Part shown: one piece after another, positions 33,101-59,502 of the stretch
How positions within the stretch are numbered: position 1 is the stretch's first letter
How the letters are laid out: each line of letters begins with the position of its first letter
Notes under the pieces: generated by a model
Told to the model about the DNA's origin: nothing
Seen by the model: the letters and a program-made list of their open reading frames with translations, nothing else
Databases searched by the model: none
Made by a program: the position numbers and the translations under genes
Assembly: GCA_009869945.1 (NCBI GenBank)
Contig: WIXG01000161.1
Location: 104,737-168,736, forward strand
Direction: 5' to 3'
DNA length: 64,000 bases
From: Mesaphorura yosii
Lineage: Eukaryota > Arthropoda > Collembola > Poduromorpha > Tullbergiidae

Positions 33101-34873
33101 GTCCAGCACGAAGAAAGATAGAGACGGATTAGTGTCCTGGATGAATGAAGGTGGTGATTAAAATTGTAAAAACCAGAAAAATCTGGAAATTTACGATGTG
33201 TCATCCGCCTAAGCTCAGGATTAACCTCACGATATGAAATTTGACCCTTCAGAATGGAATTTAATTACGGGTGCAAGGAATCTCGTGTAAATCCGCGTCG
33301 CGCACGTAGTCAGAAAACCTGTTTTGTCCAGCGCCAAAGAGCGCTTGGACGGGATCTTTGCAAACTTTGCAGACAACTCTAAGCAATTTTCCACGAAAAC
33401 TCATTTGGCAGTTTTCCCCATCTCCAGAAATTCATCGAAGTCACCAAATGCAATACAATTGATTCTTGGTACTTAAATGTGGCTGGTCACTAGTCGTGAC
33501 TCCTTCGCTTTTGTCTTTACTCAAAAGCGCAGTAATGAATGACCATAGAATGACTCAATTATGGTGCACAAAGTGCTTCTGAGAAGCAGACAATGTAATA
33601 ATCATTTTACAGTGGCTTTGCTCCAAATGACTCTGCACCGTGCAAATGTTAAACGCAAAAATAAAAGTGCTACTGCCAAGCGACAGTTAATTTTTGGTAC
33701 CACAACCACAGGCAATAAAAGTGCTTTCATTATGGCAGCTTAAATCTCATCCTGTGAGATCACATGCAAAACACAAGAATTCCTCTCTTACCATGAGCTT
33801 TGTTGTGGCTAATGATTTTAATCGCATTTAAAGAAGTCATAATGCCATGTTTTCATCTGTGCAACCTGTAATGTTTTCAGTGATGACAGAAAAATGAGCA
33901 CAACACGCACATGCAATTTTTTGACATCTTTGAGCATAACATGTTAAAGGATAATGTACAATTTTGATTGTAATTTGCTGAACAAGGTTAAATGCAACAA
34001 GGTAAATTGGGCAAACCTGCAAAGTAGATGTATGATCTTGAACCTTGTGGCTGGCAGCTCGTAAAAAACGGTAGCGTTAATGCGACATTCGAAGATGAAC
34101 TGTAAACTTCCAGCAAGAAGCAAATGAGCAAAAAATTGAGGAAGCAAACCGCAGCGGAAGATTTGCTCAAATTGTTGCGCATTACAACTGGCTTTACTTG
34201 TCGGGTAAGAAAATTTTGTTTACAATCATGTCAATTAATTGGAGCTGGTTTCTCCGCGTATTTGCTTACACTTAACATACACTAAAGCGTATGGCAATCG
34301 GTCTTTGAAGGAAATCAGAGAGGGCAGGTAAAAAATTAGCAATTAGTTAAGTTGGGAGCGCATGCTTATGGATTAATACAGCATCACAATCACAACACCC
34401 AAAATTACGAGGAATACATCTTAGCAGGTTTTTAGCATACAGTCAAACTGAGCAGCTTTGAATCAGTACATTGCCATCTAACTTAAATACACGAAGTATT
34501 TACATTAAGCTAATTTTAGTTAATATCACAGCATGGTATATCGAATTTATCCAAATCTTTTGCTTAAGTTAAGCATTCACTTTGGCTTTGTCACATTCCT
34601 TTTCGTTGGTTGGAACTTACAATTGTGATCAAATGCTGGACCAGGTCAAGTTGCACTGCAACTATCATTCTTACATGCTTAGAGTGTACCTTTCTGAGTC
34701 AAACTATGTTATAAGTAGCTACTGAAACATCTTTACAGAGTAAACTGTACAACAAAAATAAGAATTACAGAAATTATTTCGACATTGACTAAAGAGTACA
34801 ATTTGTGGCTGCAGCTTCTAGTTCATAGCTAATTAATCATTTTAGATCTAAATGCCTAGATTATGCGTCTCAC
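30179..34873. other. Long intergenic block, no gene recognised
   Basis: About 4.7 kb between the elongase start and the 3' end of the mannosidase gene. All frames are short and none shows a signal peptide, domain motif or credible exon chain. AT-rich sequence and scattered AATAAA/TTTATT are present. No tRNA, tandem array or inverted terminal repeat was recognised by eye. It may hold elongase regulatory sequence and 5' leader exons. Confidence 0.4.
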
Positions 34874-40099
<5,226 letters not shown>

Positions 40100-41817
40100 C
40101 TTCAACAGCCGTGCGTTCTCCTGTACTTACACGAATTCATGATTCTGGACTAAAAGGCTGAGATCCGTCTTCAATAATGCTTTATATTGAATCAGTTGTC
40201 AACACCGGTGACTCCAGTGGTAGGCAGGATGTCCTGATTAGGGAAATAGTGATTCATTAGTTCATATTACGCGCAAGGGCCATACGCTGCGTTGGACGCT
40301 GCCACTAATTTGTTACCTGAGGCCTGCGCTTGACGACAGACTACGTAACTTTGCATTGAGTAACCCTTCACGTCTTAAATGTTGACCCAATAGTAAGTCG
40401 TGCGAACAGCACAATTGAGTCGGAGTTGGAAGAGCCAATTTCCGTGATTCTCCAAGAACGTGCGTCAATGCGTCTGGACTTAGTACGAATCTTTGATATT
40501 GAGCCGTGCCGTGCTTTTCTTCACTGAGGCGATAAGACAATGTAGGCTCGGACGTCAGATCAAGATCTCGTGGTAATTTTGCGTTGAACTTCTAGTAATT
40601 GCCGAGGTTAAGGAGGCCCTCTTCTCAATTACAGTAATTAACACTACAGCCACACGAACAGCATACACAATTTACATTTTACAATTTGGGTAACAAGACT
40701 ACGGCCACAATAATAGCAAGAGCCCACCGTCATTTGCGTGCTTGCAGATGTCTTGAACTGGTTTACACGTATTAACACTATAGTTCGTTCAGAGCATGTC
40801 GGAAATTCTTCTTTATGAGATTCTTGGCTAACACGACATTATTTAATTGGCCCCAAAGACATGTGTCCATGTTACACAACGCACTCTTTGCTAAAACACC
40901 CCATAAATGCTCTTCTCCCATTCACGCCATAATGTTATTTTTAATCTTTGTTATTATCATTGCACAAAGCCCTGGCTTGGATTTACTGATTTACGACAGC
41001 TGATGACAGTAAATTATCTCTAAGTCCCGTGTTGTGATTACGAAGGAAGACCATGAACTGTGCACGAGTTACCGTATGAGTTGAACCAGAAACACGGAAG
41101 AGAATCGGAGTAAAAATTATACCTATTATGATTTATGTGGTGTTATAACCGTATCGTACGGGCAAGCAAAGTTTGATGACTTTTTATGCATTGCAGATGC
41201 AAAAAACAGCCTGCATTTGGAGGTGAGTTTAAACCGCAAGTAAAATTGCCAGTGTGAGTACGTGCAGAAATTTTCCATTCATTTCTTTAGCATATTTCGT
41301 GAAAGATGTACAGTTGTACAGCTAATCCAATCCAAGCACAGGAGTGTGACTACGTTTATAAGAGTACGAGGCCCAAGGGATAATTGAATCAACTAACTCG
41401 CTCGCTCATTTCTGTACGCTCTACCTCACTCAATGCTGCATAAAAGAGATGATCAAGGAATCTCGAAACGACCCGCAAACTACGAACCAAAGCATCGCAA
41501 ATCGTAGTGGCTTGCATTCGAAAGCCGAATTGCTGCCGACAACGATTGTAGTGAGAGTTGCAAAATTGGTTGAACTGGAAGCGTACAAAATTTCGTATCT
41601 ATCTATTGATTGAGATTGCATCGAGTGAATGCGAATTTCCCTTTGCAGAGGCGTTTCGGCGATAGATTTCGACGACGCGGATTGTACGGTGAATCCTGAA
41701 TCAACTTTTGTGCATACGCGTGTGAGTAAGGTCGAAAGGACACATTGCCTTCAATATCTATCTGAACTACCAAGCAACCTCTCTTGTGTCCTTCCTGACC
41801 TCAATTAACCAGGCATC
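40100..41817. other. Intergenic, divergent promoter region
   Basis: About 1.7 kb between the mannosidase isoform A start (minus) and Brr2/SNRNP200 (plus). No coding exon was recognised. Non-coding leader exons may be present. Confidence 0.45.
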
Positions 41818-50198
<8,381 letters not shown>

Positions 50199-50359
50199 GA
50201 AGACACCTTATATTTTATTGTTTCTTTTTCTAACTGCAGCAAGTTTTCATCTTCTTTCTTTGAATATTTGTGTCGCGTAAATACTTTGGTTTCAATAAAT
50301 TGGACTAATTGTGAGAAATTTTGCCTCGTTTACGCGGATAAGAAAGTCGTGCTCGGCCG

Positions 50360-51348
50360 TTACACCGCAACGGGAGTATCTTCTTGCACTGCCTCCATCT
50401 TCCGATCCTGCTTCGGCGTTGTCACAAGCTTACTAACTGGTTTTCCGCAATTCCCTGATGACTTCAGTCTTTTCTTCTGCTTATAAGACTCGTGAGCGAA
50501 TTCTGCATTTAATGGCAATATTAAATAGCAGAGCTTGAAAACGAATGAGAATAAGAATAAAAGTCTTACGTAGGGCATCGTCATTGAATGGCCCCGACAT
50601 TCTTCTTGCTAAGAACGATACTCGCCCGTGCGGTTGTTGAACTTCCCTTTCGGGCGATACATCGGAATCGGATGACCCTTTGTCCTTATCATTCTTAATC
50701 GACTCTATGCTGCAGCTGCTACTGTTCGGGGTTCCATCACGCTTCGAGACTTTTACATTATTCAGTCCGATCGCACTGCCGCTGCTGTTTCTCTCACGCC
50801 CTCGCTGATACTTCATGCACCTATGAATTCAGGATATGGAGAATTCAGACCACAATCGATTCGGTGCAATTACTTCATGTAATTCAAATTCAAGCTAAGT
50901 TACCAGTATTTCGTCCGAAGGATCACGCAGATAGTCGTGGACATGATGACCACACACACGAAAATGATGAGTATCGCCTGAAAATAGTTTGGGATCCGAG
51001 TGTACATGATCGTCGAGCTTCCTCCACCGCCTTCGTAGTTCGTGTACGTCAAATTCTTCACACTTTCGAACAACCTGTACCGATTTGAGAGGTTGGAGTA
51101 AAACGACGAGTCGATGGTCGAGTTTGTCAGTAGTTTCCAGTACAGCCTGGTCAAGTGAGTGACCTCTGCTGGCCCGTTCAGTTTCTGTGCAAAGTTCACC
51201 ATTCCAGTGGACTCGGGCACACAAGACACAACAAGAAAGTGCAAAATACGTTCCAATGATTGAATGAATGATTTGATTAAGTTATCTGAGTCCTGGCTGG
51301 CTGGAGTGAATCGAGTCGTGTAAGCAATTATGGAGTTTGATTTGGAAA
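50360..51348 (-). CDS. Single-pass membrane glycoprotein, 5' end unresolved
   Basis: Three exons (about 51348-50904, 50820-50570, 50502-50360) join in frame at KYWCMKYQRGR and ALQFAHES and give about 279 residues. The N-terminal part carries several N-linked sequons (TNSTID, SNLSN, KNLTY) and is presumably extracellular. A hydrophobic helix (FQAILIIFVCVVIMSTTICVIL) follows, then a polar cytoplasmic tail rich in Ser, Lys and Arg (RERNSSGSA, SSDSDVSPERE). The frame is closed by a TGA just upstream of 51395. With no signal-peptide ATG present, the first exon must lie further upstream, probably joined at the AG near 51349. The family is not recognised. Confidence 0.6.
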
Positions 51349-52121
51349 CTGCTTTGCTTTGTCTCTCGGAGCTCGAGCATAATATGAAAAGCAATCAATT
51401 GAGACTTGGTTAGAACCGGTCTCTTGGGAAAACGAAGACGTTGGATCGCGTGTGGCTAACAATCTTGAGAATTAAGAAAGACTTTCACATGTTTAGCATG
51501 GACTTTTTCGAGACACTGACGGATCAATTCGCATGAAGTGCTAAATGATAAATGACATGTTAGATGGGCTGTGGGAGCCAACGTATTTTTCGAGTGGCTG
51601 GAAAAGCGTCACCATTACGCATGGCCAAAGCATGGTATAATGTCTTATTATAGCTATGAGATTTCCGGTTACATTATGCAATGCTTTTCGTATCAAAACC
51701 GCCAAGCCAGGATTTACTGCTAAAAAAACTTTATTGCTGCTAGGTGTTAGTCTATAGTACAAATTCGGGTTAAGCGTATAGAATAAATAAACATTTCCAA
51801 TAAATAACGTTAAATAAATCTGCTAATTTAAAAACTGATAATACTATTGCATGTGTTTTAAGAACAAATGAAATGGGCTAAATTAGAATACTTTTCTCGT
51901 ATTAAAATAAAAAAGGTCTGATTGGCATGTTAACTGATTGTCCACATTTGAAATAAAATTAAAGTAACATAAGATCTTTTTGAATGTTAAAGTGTTAAAA
52001 TTTTTGGTGTGGATTTTCTTTCTTACTATGGATGTATGAATCAGACATGGCAAAGGCTATGCACTATGGAGTGTACAAAAGGAGCAAAATGCATGAAAGG
52101 CTAGACTGGGATTTCGGGTAC
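51349..52121. other. Intergenic, may hold the missing 5' exon of the membrane glycoprotein
   Basis: About 770 bp. Repeated AATAAA-like sequence near 51780-51810 reads on the plus strand. TTTATT at 51728-51733 could be the minus-strand polyadenylation signal of the DEPDC1-like gene. No clear signal-peptide exon was found. Confidence 0.4.
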
Positions 52122-55100
52122 TTAAAGCCGAAGATTCTTAAAGAGCTTATTGAATGGATTCAAGCTCTTTGAGTCCTTCGATTTTTCTGTAGTGGACCTC
52201 CCAAGAGAATTTTCCAACGAATCATCTGTGAATGACTTCAGAACATCGTCTGGAGTCTGGTCCCCAAATTTCTCAATGAAAATGTGCGGGTATTCACGGA
52301 CAAACTGAAACAAAATTCAAATTGCAAATGAGAGAAAGTTCTGCGAAGCAGAAGCATTACTCATGACAGGCTCAATACCTGATCAAGACGTTCCTTCTTT
52401 TGCTTTTTCTTCATTTTGGAATCCTCCAACAATGCATCAAGCAGTAATCTTAAGGACGGTCCAGTCCCTCCATCTCCAAGCAACTTTTGCTCCTCAAACT
52501 GATTCAGAGTAATCCGGCTGCAGTATTGAACTACAACTGGGCTTGCTTGATTTTCCTTGTCTTCCTGTTTCAACTTGAGTCTCGGACTGTTCTTGCCAAA
52601 TACTTTCAGCGGTGCCTTTGGAGTGTTTTTTTTCTTCTCTTTAACCGGCGTTTTCTCGGAAGCAGTCGGAATTGGAGTATTCTGCTCTTTAATCACGTTT
52701 GGTGTCCCAACTTTAGGACTTTTCCTCTTCTCCTCTGGCGTGAGCTTCTGCTTCTCTTTGGCCATCGTAACCTCTTTAGGTTGCTCTGCATTGGGTTCCT
52801 TGATGATCTGCTTTTCTTGGATCATGTCCTTCACAGTATCCACCAATTCGGTCTCGTCCTTCACACAGAAGATTTCAGCATCGTTGTCCATCATGAAGGT
52901 GACAATGCGTAAAGCCAAAAGCTCGTCAAATTGATTGTCATCGTATGAACACAGAATGTTCTTGAAAAATGTGTTCACGACCTATTAAAATATAGCAAGA
53001 ACTATTCAGTTCATTTTAAGCTGATATGAAGTGCTCTTAGCTGAAAAGAATGACTCACTATGGCACGAGTAGTCATTGCAACATCCAACATGAGTCTTTC
53101 ATTCCTCGACATTTTAGCCATACACCTGAAAAGGAGCTGGAGTTGACGCCGGTTGATTGGCGGAATCAGAAGTGTCAAAAGTCTGAATGATTGAATGGCC
53201 ATTTGTTTACCTTCTCTGGTCATTAAGCCTATCAAATAAAAAGTATTCGATTTAAATTTCAGCACTACTGTTTAACAGGGTAAGAACGAGAAAATTCCCT
53301 ACCTGGAATGCATGCATCTGCCCCATAGTAAAAATCTAAGTTCCTTCTTGCACTTCCCTTAGTCAGTTCAGGTTCCGGCTTCAGCGTCAACACTCCGGCT
53401 CCCGCATTGCCAGGCAATGTTCGTCCAAGATTGTGATTTCTGTCACGATTTAGCTTGTACGGACTTCTGTCGCAATAGTTGTCACTCAAGTCGATTGCAG
53501 AGAAACTTCGACCTTTTCCATAAAGTCTTGAAGATTTGCTTAAACCACTGAAATCTGCTGCCTGGCTTGGTGCACAATAAGTAAGATTTTTATCCATCCT
53601 CGAAGCATTACAATCTTGAACTCCACTGGTTTCACTGCTCGATAATGAATTCGAGTATTGTCCAAATGAGTACGCTGTAGACGTCGATCCTGAAGATGCT
53701 TCGGACGAGTTGGCCAAAAGAATTCCAGCGGAGTTATTCACCAGTTTGGAATACCTTGGATGATGAATTAATTCGGATGCGCTCAGGTCAAGAGTTGGAT
53801 TCTCGTAGGCATACGTTTGATCGAAAGACGTGTCATATCCAATTGAGTTCTGACTGGCGACGGGCACAAAAGCTGAGCCGAAGCTAGTCTGGAGTTCTGT
53901 TTTCGAAACGACTCTGGTCAGGGGACTCGAGTCGTTTGTGAACGCGGTTTCGTAATAGTAGCAGGAAGGATTTTCTGGATGAACAGAATAGCGTGAAACT
54001 TCGTAATTCTGTGGTGGCATTGGCCGTGGCAAAGGTACCACAACTTTTTCAATTTCGGCCACGCTGGACTCGAAATCAGCAGAAGTAGGCACACATTGGC
54101 CTAAGATACGCTTTGGCTTTAGGACGCCTTTCCGACTCGTTTGAGCGGCTCTTGTTTGGGGAGTCAAGATATCCAGTAATAGATTTTCGATTGACTCTGA
54201 CGCGTTGAAGGGGTACTGCTCTTCTTGAAATATAGTTGCTGGAGTGCCAAATGTATTCCAGCGATGAAACTGTCTCGTATTATTAGAACACTTCGCAGGC
54301 GTTGGGGCTTGGGCGTTGCTGTTACTTTTGCCAGCATAAAGTCTTGTGTTGAAATCAAATAGCTCGGCATGTATGAAACTGGTGACGAATGCATCGTAAA
54401 GTCCAACAGTCAAAAGTGGCCCCTTTCCACGCACGCAAGTTTTGTTGAAGTAATCAGCGATCAGTTTGAACACATCATTTTCGAAGCCCGGGTAGTTGGG
54501 ATGCTCATTTGGATTATGGTGTGGCCAGCTGGCTAAGCATTTCATTGCCACAAGCAACCACCGCGGCATATCTTCTCCACCCTTGTTCGACACAATTCCA
54601 TACTTTCCTATCTCGGTCATGTTGTGCGCAATCCAATGACCAGGAATCAAGTTTGGCTGTTTGTACAGAGTTCGAACTACGTCGGACGATCCAACAATTT
54701 CACTGAATCTAAGAAGAGAGACTACTTTTATCAATCGCAAATCATCTCCTAGCACTTTGCAATTACGAAATTCTACCTCTGCATAAAATGTTGTTCCCAG
54801 ATTGCATTGATTTGTCCAAGTGATAAAGGCCGAATAATCACAGAATAATTACTACTGGCAGCCAATGCCAAGGGCTCGTGTTTCTGATTCTTAACTGATT
54901 TACTGGGTGTCGCATTGAAACTTCTTGAGGCGGACTTGCGGTCAGGTGTTCCGGCATCCAATGCCACATTCAATCTGTCATGCAAATTGCAAAAGTTGAC
55001 CGGCTCATTAAGTTCAGTTCAACTTTTATCATAATTATGTAAAAGTGAATGAAGTGTACCTGTACAATTGTCCGTTGTCTTTGAAATCACTTTCGTTGAC

Positions 55101-55599
55101 AAAGTCAAGTGAACTGGGACTATTTGATAGAAAAGATAGGCCATTGCAATTCACGTTGAGGAAGATTCTTGCCTTGTACATCTTTTGCAACAACAATAAA
55201 GTCTGTTGTCTAGTTATCCCCTGGCTTTGGGTTGCACTTTGAGCTTCTGGTGGTCCCGACCCTCGAGTTGAGCAGAATATGTTCTGCAATTGAGTTTGAA
55301 ACCAAGTGACTGCATCAGCTGCAACAAAAGTATCTTCGTATGTCCTCCACTGTCTACGATGCTTCCCTAGTGGCACTCCCTTGCGAAATATTGCCACAGC
55401 CTCCATCCACTGCAATTAAGATTGAAATCGATCGTCAGCAAAAAATCACCCACTGAACTATTGGATCGGATAAAATTGAAGCACGAATTGTGCTTACCAA
55501 TCTTGTGGCCCGATATGGCTCACGGCCTTTTCTGATCATAGTTCCTTTAGGGTTTAAAGCAGTCTTTGACCCTCCACTTCCACAACGCTGATCGCTCAT
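52122..55599 (-). CDS. DEPDC1: DEP domain-containing protein 1-like
   Basis: Seven exons (55599-55498, 55409-55060, 54974-54777, 54708-53303, 53228-53059, 52981-52379, 52304-52122) give about 1,003 residues in one frame. The N-terminal DEP domain is clear: PYRATRLWMEAVAIFRKGVPLGKHRRQWRTYEDTFVAADAVTWF, split by intron 1 after ATRL. A C-terminal RhoGAP-like region includes LLTLLIPPINRRQLQLLFRCMAKMSRNERL, and these two regions with this spacing are typical of DEPDC1A/B. A Ser-rich disordered middle (exon 4, ~470 residues) and a Lys/Glu-rich segment (exon 6) separate the parts. No arginine finger is evident, as in DEPDC1 proteins generally. The vertebrate proteins are linked to mitosis and transcriptional repression; the role here is unknown. 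Confidence 0.9.
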
Positions 55600-56187
55600 T
55601 GCTTAAAAATCTAATGACGAACTGGAAAGAGGAATATTTCATAGATTAAACGTTATGTCACGATTGTGAGTCTAAAACATCCAAAATCAGTTCAACTTAC
55701 CTTCAAATGCAAAATTTCCAATGCGTCAAATGACACGAACTGTTCGCCAACTAACGAAACACCACAAATACTAACACCAACTATACTAACCCTTTTCTAC
55801 TCCAGTTATATGCAGGGCCTCCTCATCCGATGAAACTACTTTCCGTGAAACTAGCCCCAACCCCAAGCGAAGCCGTCCAGTCCGGTGGTGTGGCGAGTAG
55901 AAGCGACCGTTGAAACAAATTCATATACCACAACAAACGGTCAGCGAGTTTGGCTTCCCTCTGCGCTTGCTATTGGGTTTTGTGCATTGGAACCTCCAAT
56001 AAAATCTCAGGAGAGGCAGGTTGTTGACATATGGCTTGCGTGCACTACTGAACAAAGAGAAATACTGGAAAATCCAGTTTGGGATTTGAGAAAGGAAGAA
56101 ACAGGTTTGCATTCTTAACAAGCCATGGTTTACATTTTGGATTCTTCATTTACGTATTATTTCCGAAATACTAATCTTTATTACGCG
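55600..56187. other. Upstream region of the DEPDC1-like gene
   Basis: About 590 bp between the DEPDC1-like start and the 3' end of the ABCA relic, which is on the same strand. It should contain the DEPDC1-like promoter and perhaps a 5' UTR intron. The frame at 55885-56118 has no support. Confidence 0.45.
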
Positions 56188-57840
56188 TCATTTTACGCAC
56201 TTGCAAAATTGTATGCAAAATTCGTCCAAAGTATTCAAAATCCTTTTGCTTGGCTTTTGCTTCAATGAGGCGACATGCAGAACGCCTTCCAACAACGTTT
56301 CTCGCACAGAATATGACTCCAAAATGCTTTCATATTCGTGCTTGATTGCTTCGAGCTTTCGAAATAACTCAGACCATGAAATCAGTTTGCGACGCGGGAT
56401 ACTGTACCGGAGTAATTCCTGCACGAGATTAACAAATGCTAGATTAGCGGTAAATCAAAATGAATGCATGCTATTTAAGAAGAAGAATTGTCGTACTTTC
56501 CGCTCTTTCTGAAGCACACAAGTCATTTTCGAGGCGCTCGTGGAGTTTTGCATACGTCTCAAAGCTGGCATTCGATTTTAGCTTCAGGTTGACAATTATC
56601 GTGTACCGTTTGCCGAAATTCATGCATCAATGCGTCCGGTGACCCGACATATTGCATGCCTCCATTAGCGAGTACTGTGAGCTTAATGCTCGCTCTATTA
56701 GAATGGTTCAAGTCTTCGGGTCTTAACATGTGTGAATAAAGACGGGTTCAGTAGAACCAAATCAGACGGCGATTATATTCGGGCTTACCTATCGACTAGA
56801 ACTGATGACGATGGTCCGCCTTTCACCGCTAGGTGGTTAACGACTGAAATTTTGCTCAGAACTGAAATTTTGAAACTGGGTCCAAGTGCTTTGTTAGATT
56901 ATCAAACAGAAGTACTTGCTGATCACCAATCAGTGCCAGCATGATGAATACTTTTCTTTTCATGGATTAAGAATAAACCGAAATGGCGCATCAGGACGCT
57001 TGAAGCCTAACATAAGAGTGAGTTCATTTGTCCAATGAAGACCATGGTCAAACGAAAATGCATTTGAACATGACTTACCAAAGAGCCTGGTCCATTTATG
57101 AACATGAACATGCAGTTGCCCTTCTGGAATTCCGCGCAGTCTTCCCATCAATCGAAGCAATTGTACAGCAGTAAGCTTTGTGAATGCCCTTGTTACATTC
57201 TCCGGACAAAAGCCAATTGTTTGAGACCAGTCGCAATTTCGTGATAGTTTCCAAACAATAAGTCTGATTCATTCAACTTGACAGCGCCATCCTTGCATTG
57301 ATTGACCTTGGAGAGGATACCCATCAATATTGATTTTCCTGCCCCGAGTGGCCCGAAGATCACTGTGACTTGGCCAGGAACGCACACGAGTTGCACTTCA
57401 CCCAGCACTTCAAACTTGCTCCCAAATGCTTCAGAAATATGACAATAAAAGTCAGGCTACCTTCGTTTGATCTTGTATGGGTCGACACATGCAAACGAAT
57501 GTCATTTTTGCGGGAAGAAAAATTTCAAGTACGCGTTCAGTAAAAGTTTGAGGCTTTGAGGGTTTGAGTTGGCTTTCTGTACGAGCCCATGATATGCACG
57601 GTTCGCGAAGAATGACGAATGCAAGGTCACAAATGCCTACAGGATTACCGGTGGCATTACGAGCTGCAAGATTGTAATGAGATAACGAAGCTTTCGATGC
57701 AGCCAAGTTCTGTAAAAGATTATCCGGAAGATGCGACGGTAGATTTCTCTGCGAGTGATATGAGGGTGTGGTGGAATTGGGCTCCATTTCGGTCAGGATC
57801 TGGGCAAAACTCGCGTTTTAATGCAAAGTTACGCTAGACT
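56188..57840 (-). pseudogene. Decayed ABCA-family transporter, second nucleotide-binding half
   Basis: Pieces of an ABCA NBD appear in the correct order on the minus strand but in different frames. From 57408 downward: LVCVPGQVTVIFGPLGAGKS (Walker A kept). Then, after a one-base shift near 57215, IGFCPENVTRAFTKLTAVQL and LLRLMGRLRGIPEGQ. Near 56985-56860 come KRKVFIMLALIGD and LLFDNLTKHLDP, with the SGG signature gone and the Walker B Asp-Glu replaced by Asp-Asn. Near 56700 VLANGGMQYVGSPDALMHEF then shifts frame into GKRYTIIVNLKLKSN. Finally, at 56424-56190, SWSELFRKLEAIKHEY and ESYSVRETLLEGVLHVA, the typical ABCA C-terminus. Frameshifts, stops and catalytic losses mean it cannot encode a working ATPase. 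The upstream membrane half is not recognisable beyond a scrap near 57650-57790. Confidence 0.85.
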
Positions 57841-58519
57841 AGGCGCTACAACGAGAGAACTTTTAGAAAGTACGGATGAGACTCATGAGACCGTGGGATG
57901 CAATAGCAGGAGAATGACACTCTCATAATTAACTTCTAAAATACCAGCCAGCATTCCCTGTTGCTGGCGGAACTCCCTAGGAACATAATCGCATTAACAC
58001 ATCGGGATGTTTACGGAGGATGAGATAGTCACGCTGAATCCAGCACAAAACCAACTTTTCCTACCTAGGACTTGAAACTGTCGATGGAAAGTCTGTTTTC
58101 CTCCAATAAATGAAAAGGCGTACAAATTCGTTCCCCTACTTCAACTCGACAACGTAACATGCGACGACACGGCTCACAATCCCGTGTGTCCCGTCCATTT
58201 TACCTCTACCGCTCTCATTTCCACCGTGGTGTGTGGCTTTCGTGGACTTGGAGCACCAAGACTTTATGTTTTACGAGTCGGATTTGTGAAATCGGTGGAG
58301 CGAATCTATCAGTGCAGTAGTGAAATTTTAAACTAAGGTGATCCCCCGTGCTTGCTGTACTTTCTAATCGAGAGACAACTGTGCTTGGGCATTATTTCTG
58401 CTGACATCTCGTTAATTCGTAAGTTGAATCAGTTTATTAATCGTGTAGTCTATCGTATCGCGACTGTGACATGGTTCAATGCTCAGTTTAAGGAAAGTAC
58501 TGCCCTCATTTTACAGAGT
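57841..58519. other. Intergenic between the ABCA relic and the MGGKLSKW gene
   Basis: About 680 bp. The sequence TTTTACAG ends at 58516, just before the ATG at 58520, so a non-coding 5' exon of the downstream gene may lie here. No coding exon was recognised. Confidence 0.4.
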
Positions 58520-59330
58520 ATGGGTGGAAAGCTTTCTAAGTGGCAAGTGCAACCACAGGGTGGTCTTCCAGAATCTGTTGACACCACTGGACGGTATGAG
58601 GCTACTGGAGACATATTCACAGATTTGCTGAGATCTTGTGAGGTGACTGACAAGCAACGAAAGACGACACTGTGCATGGTGAGTTAAAGCTCGGCACGCT
58701 CTAGCAGCAGCCTCAAAACAACTCACAAAAGTATAGTCTACTGATGTAGCCTTCAGTCATTCATTTCTCTTATTCTTTACAGCTTAAAAAGAAATTTCCA
58801 AAATCATATGAAAAACGGTTCGGAGAAAAAACTGTTTCTGAAGTTCTGGCTGAACTGCTGATGGTGACAGGCAATGCAAATAATTCAGGCGCTAAAGTTT
58901 CAAATCAGGAGGTTGACAAGAGAGACCAACCAGCTTGTGCAATTTCATACGTTGCTAATCCAATGACGGTGCAGCAGTTTCACATGCAAACAAAGGTTGA
59001 TACACCCGACCATATTGTGGAACTAGTGATGCAGATTTTGGAAAGTGACAAATTGTCAAAGAAAAAGAAGAGAACCCTACTAGAACACGTAAGCACAATA
59101 ATGGAGTCAACCTCGAGATATCTCGAGTTCCAAAACGCCTGCTGATACTGATATTTGTTTTACTCAATTTTCAGTTTGAGGAGCTCTTCCCTGGAACCAT
59201 CGAAAGAATATTTGAAGACGAGGACGAATCGGACGATGAAAATTCAGAGATGGACCGTGGAGACGGACCAGCCGGGGATTGCGGCAAGAAGAAGCTTATC
59301 AACCAGGGCTTGAAAGCCGAATATGTTTAA
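58520..59330 (+). CDS. Small acidic protein with an N-myristoylation-type start, family not recognised
   Basis: Three exons (58520-58678, 58783-59088, 59175-59330) join in frame to about 206 residues. The N-terminus MGGKLSKW fits the N-myristoyltransferase pattern (Gly2, Ser6, basic residue at 7), suggesting membrane anchoring. The middle is helical and charged (TDLLRSCEVTDKQRKTTL, KKKFPKSYEKRFGEKTVSEV, VELVMQILESDKLSKKKKR). A strongly acidic segment (FEDEDESDDENSEMD) precedes the end LKAEYV, whose last residues could be a PDZ-binding tail. AATAAA occurs about 70 bp past the stop. Splice sites and frame continuity make the gene convincing; the function is unknown. Confidence 0.72.
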
Positions 59331-59502
59331 ATAATCTAACGTCTAATTTACTTCCATAAAATATAATATTTAGTATAATATTTTGCTACGCGTTGAGTCA
59401 ATAAATTTTGTTAAACTGATGACACCTGCTTGATTATATATTGTATTTATTAACAAAATTTAAGAGAAATTATCTAAAATCAGTTTGATAAGCTTGTGTG
59501 AG

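Noticed and set aside
55885-56118. 77-codon ORF between the DEPDC1-like gene and the ABCA relic
   Set aside because: It has no homology or splice support and probably lies in upstream sequence of the DEPDC1-like gene.
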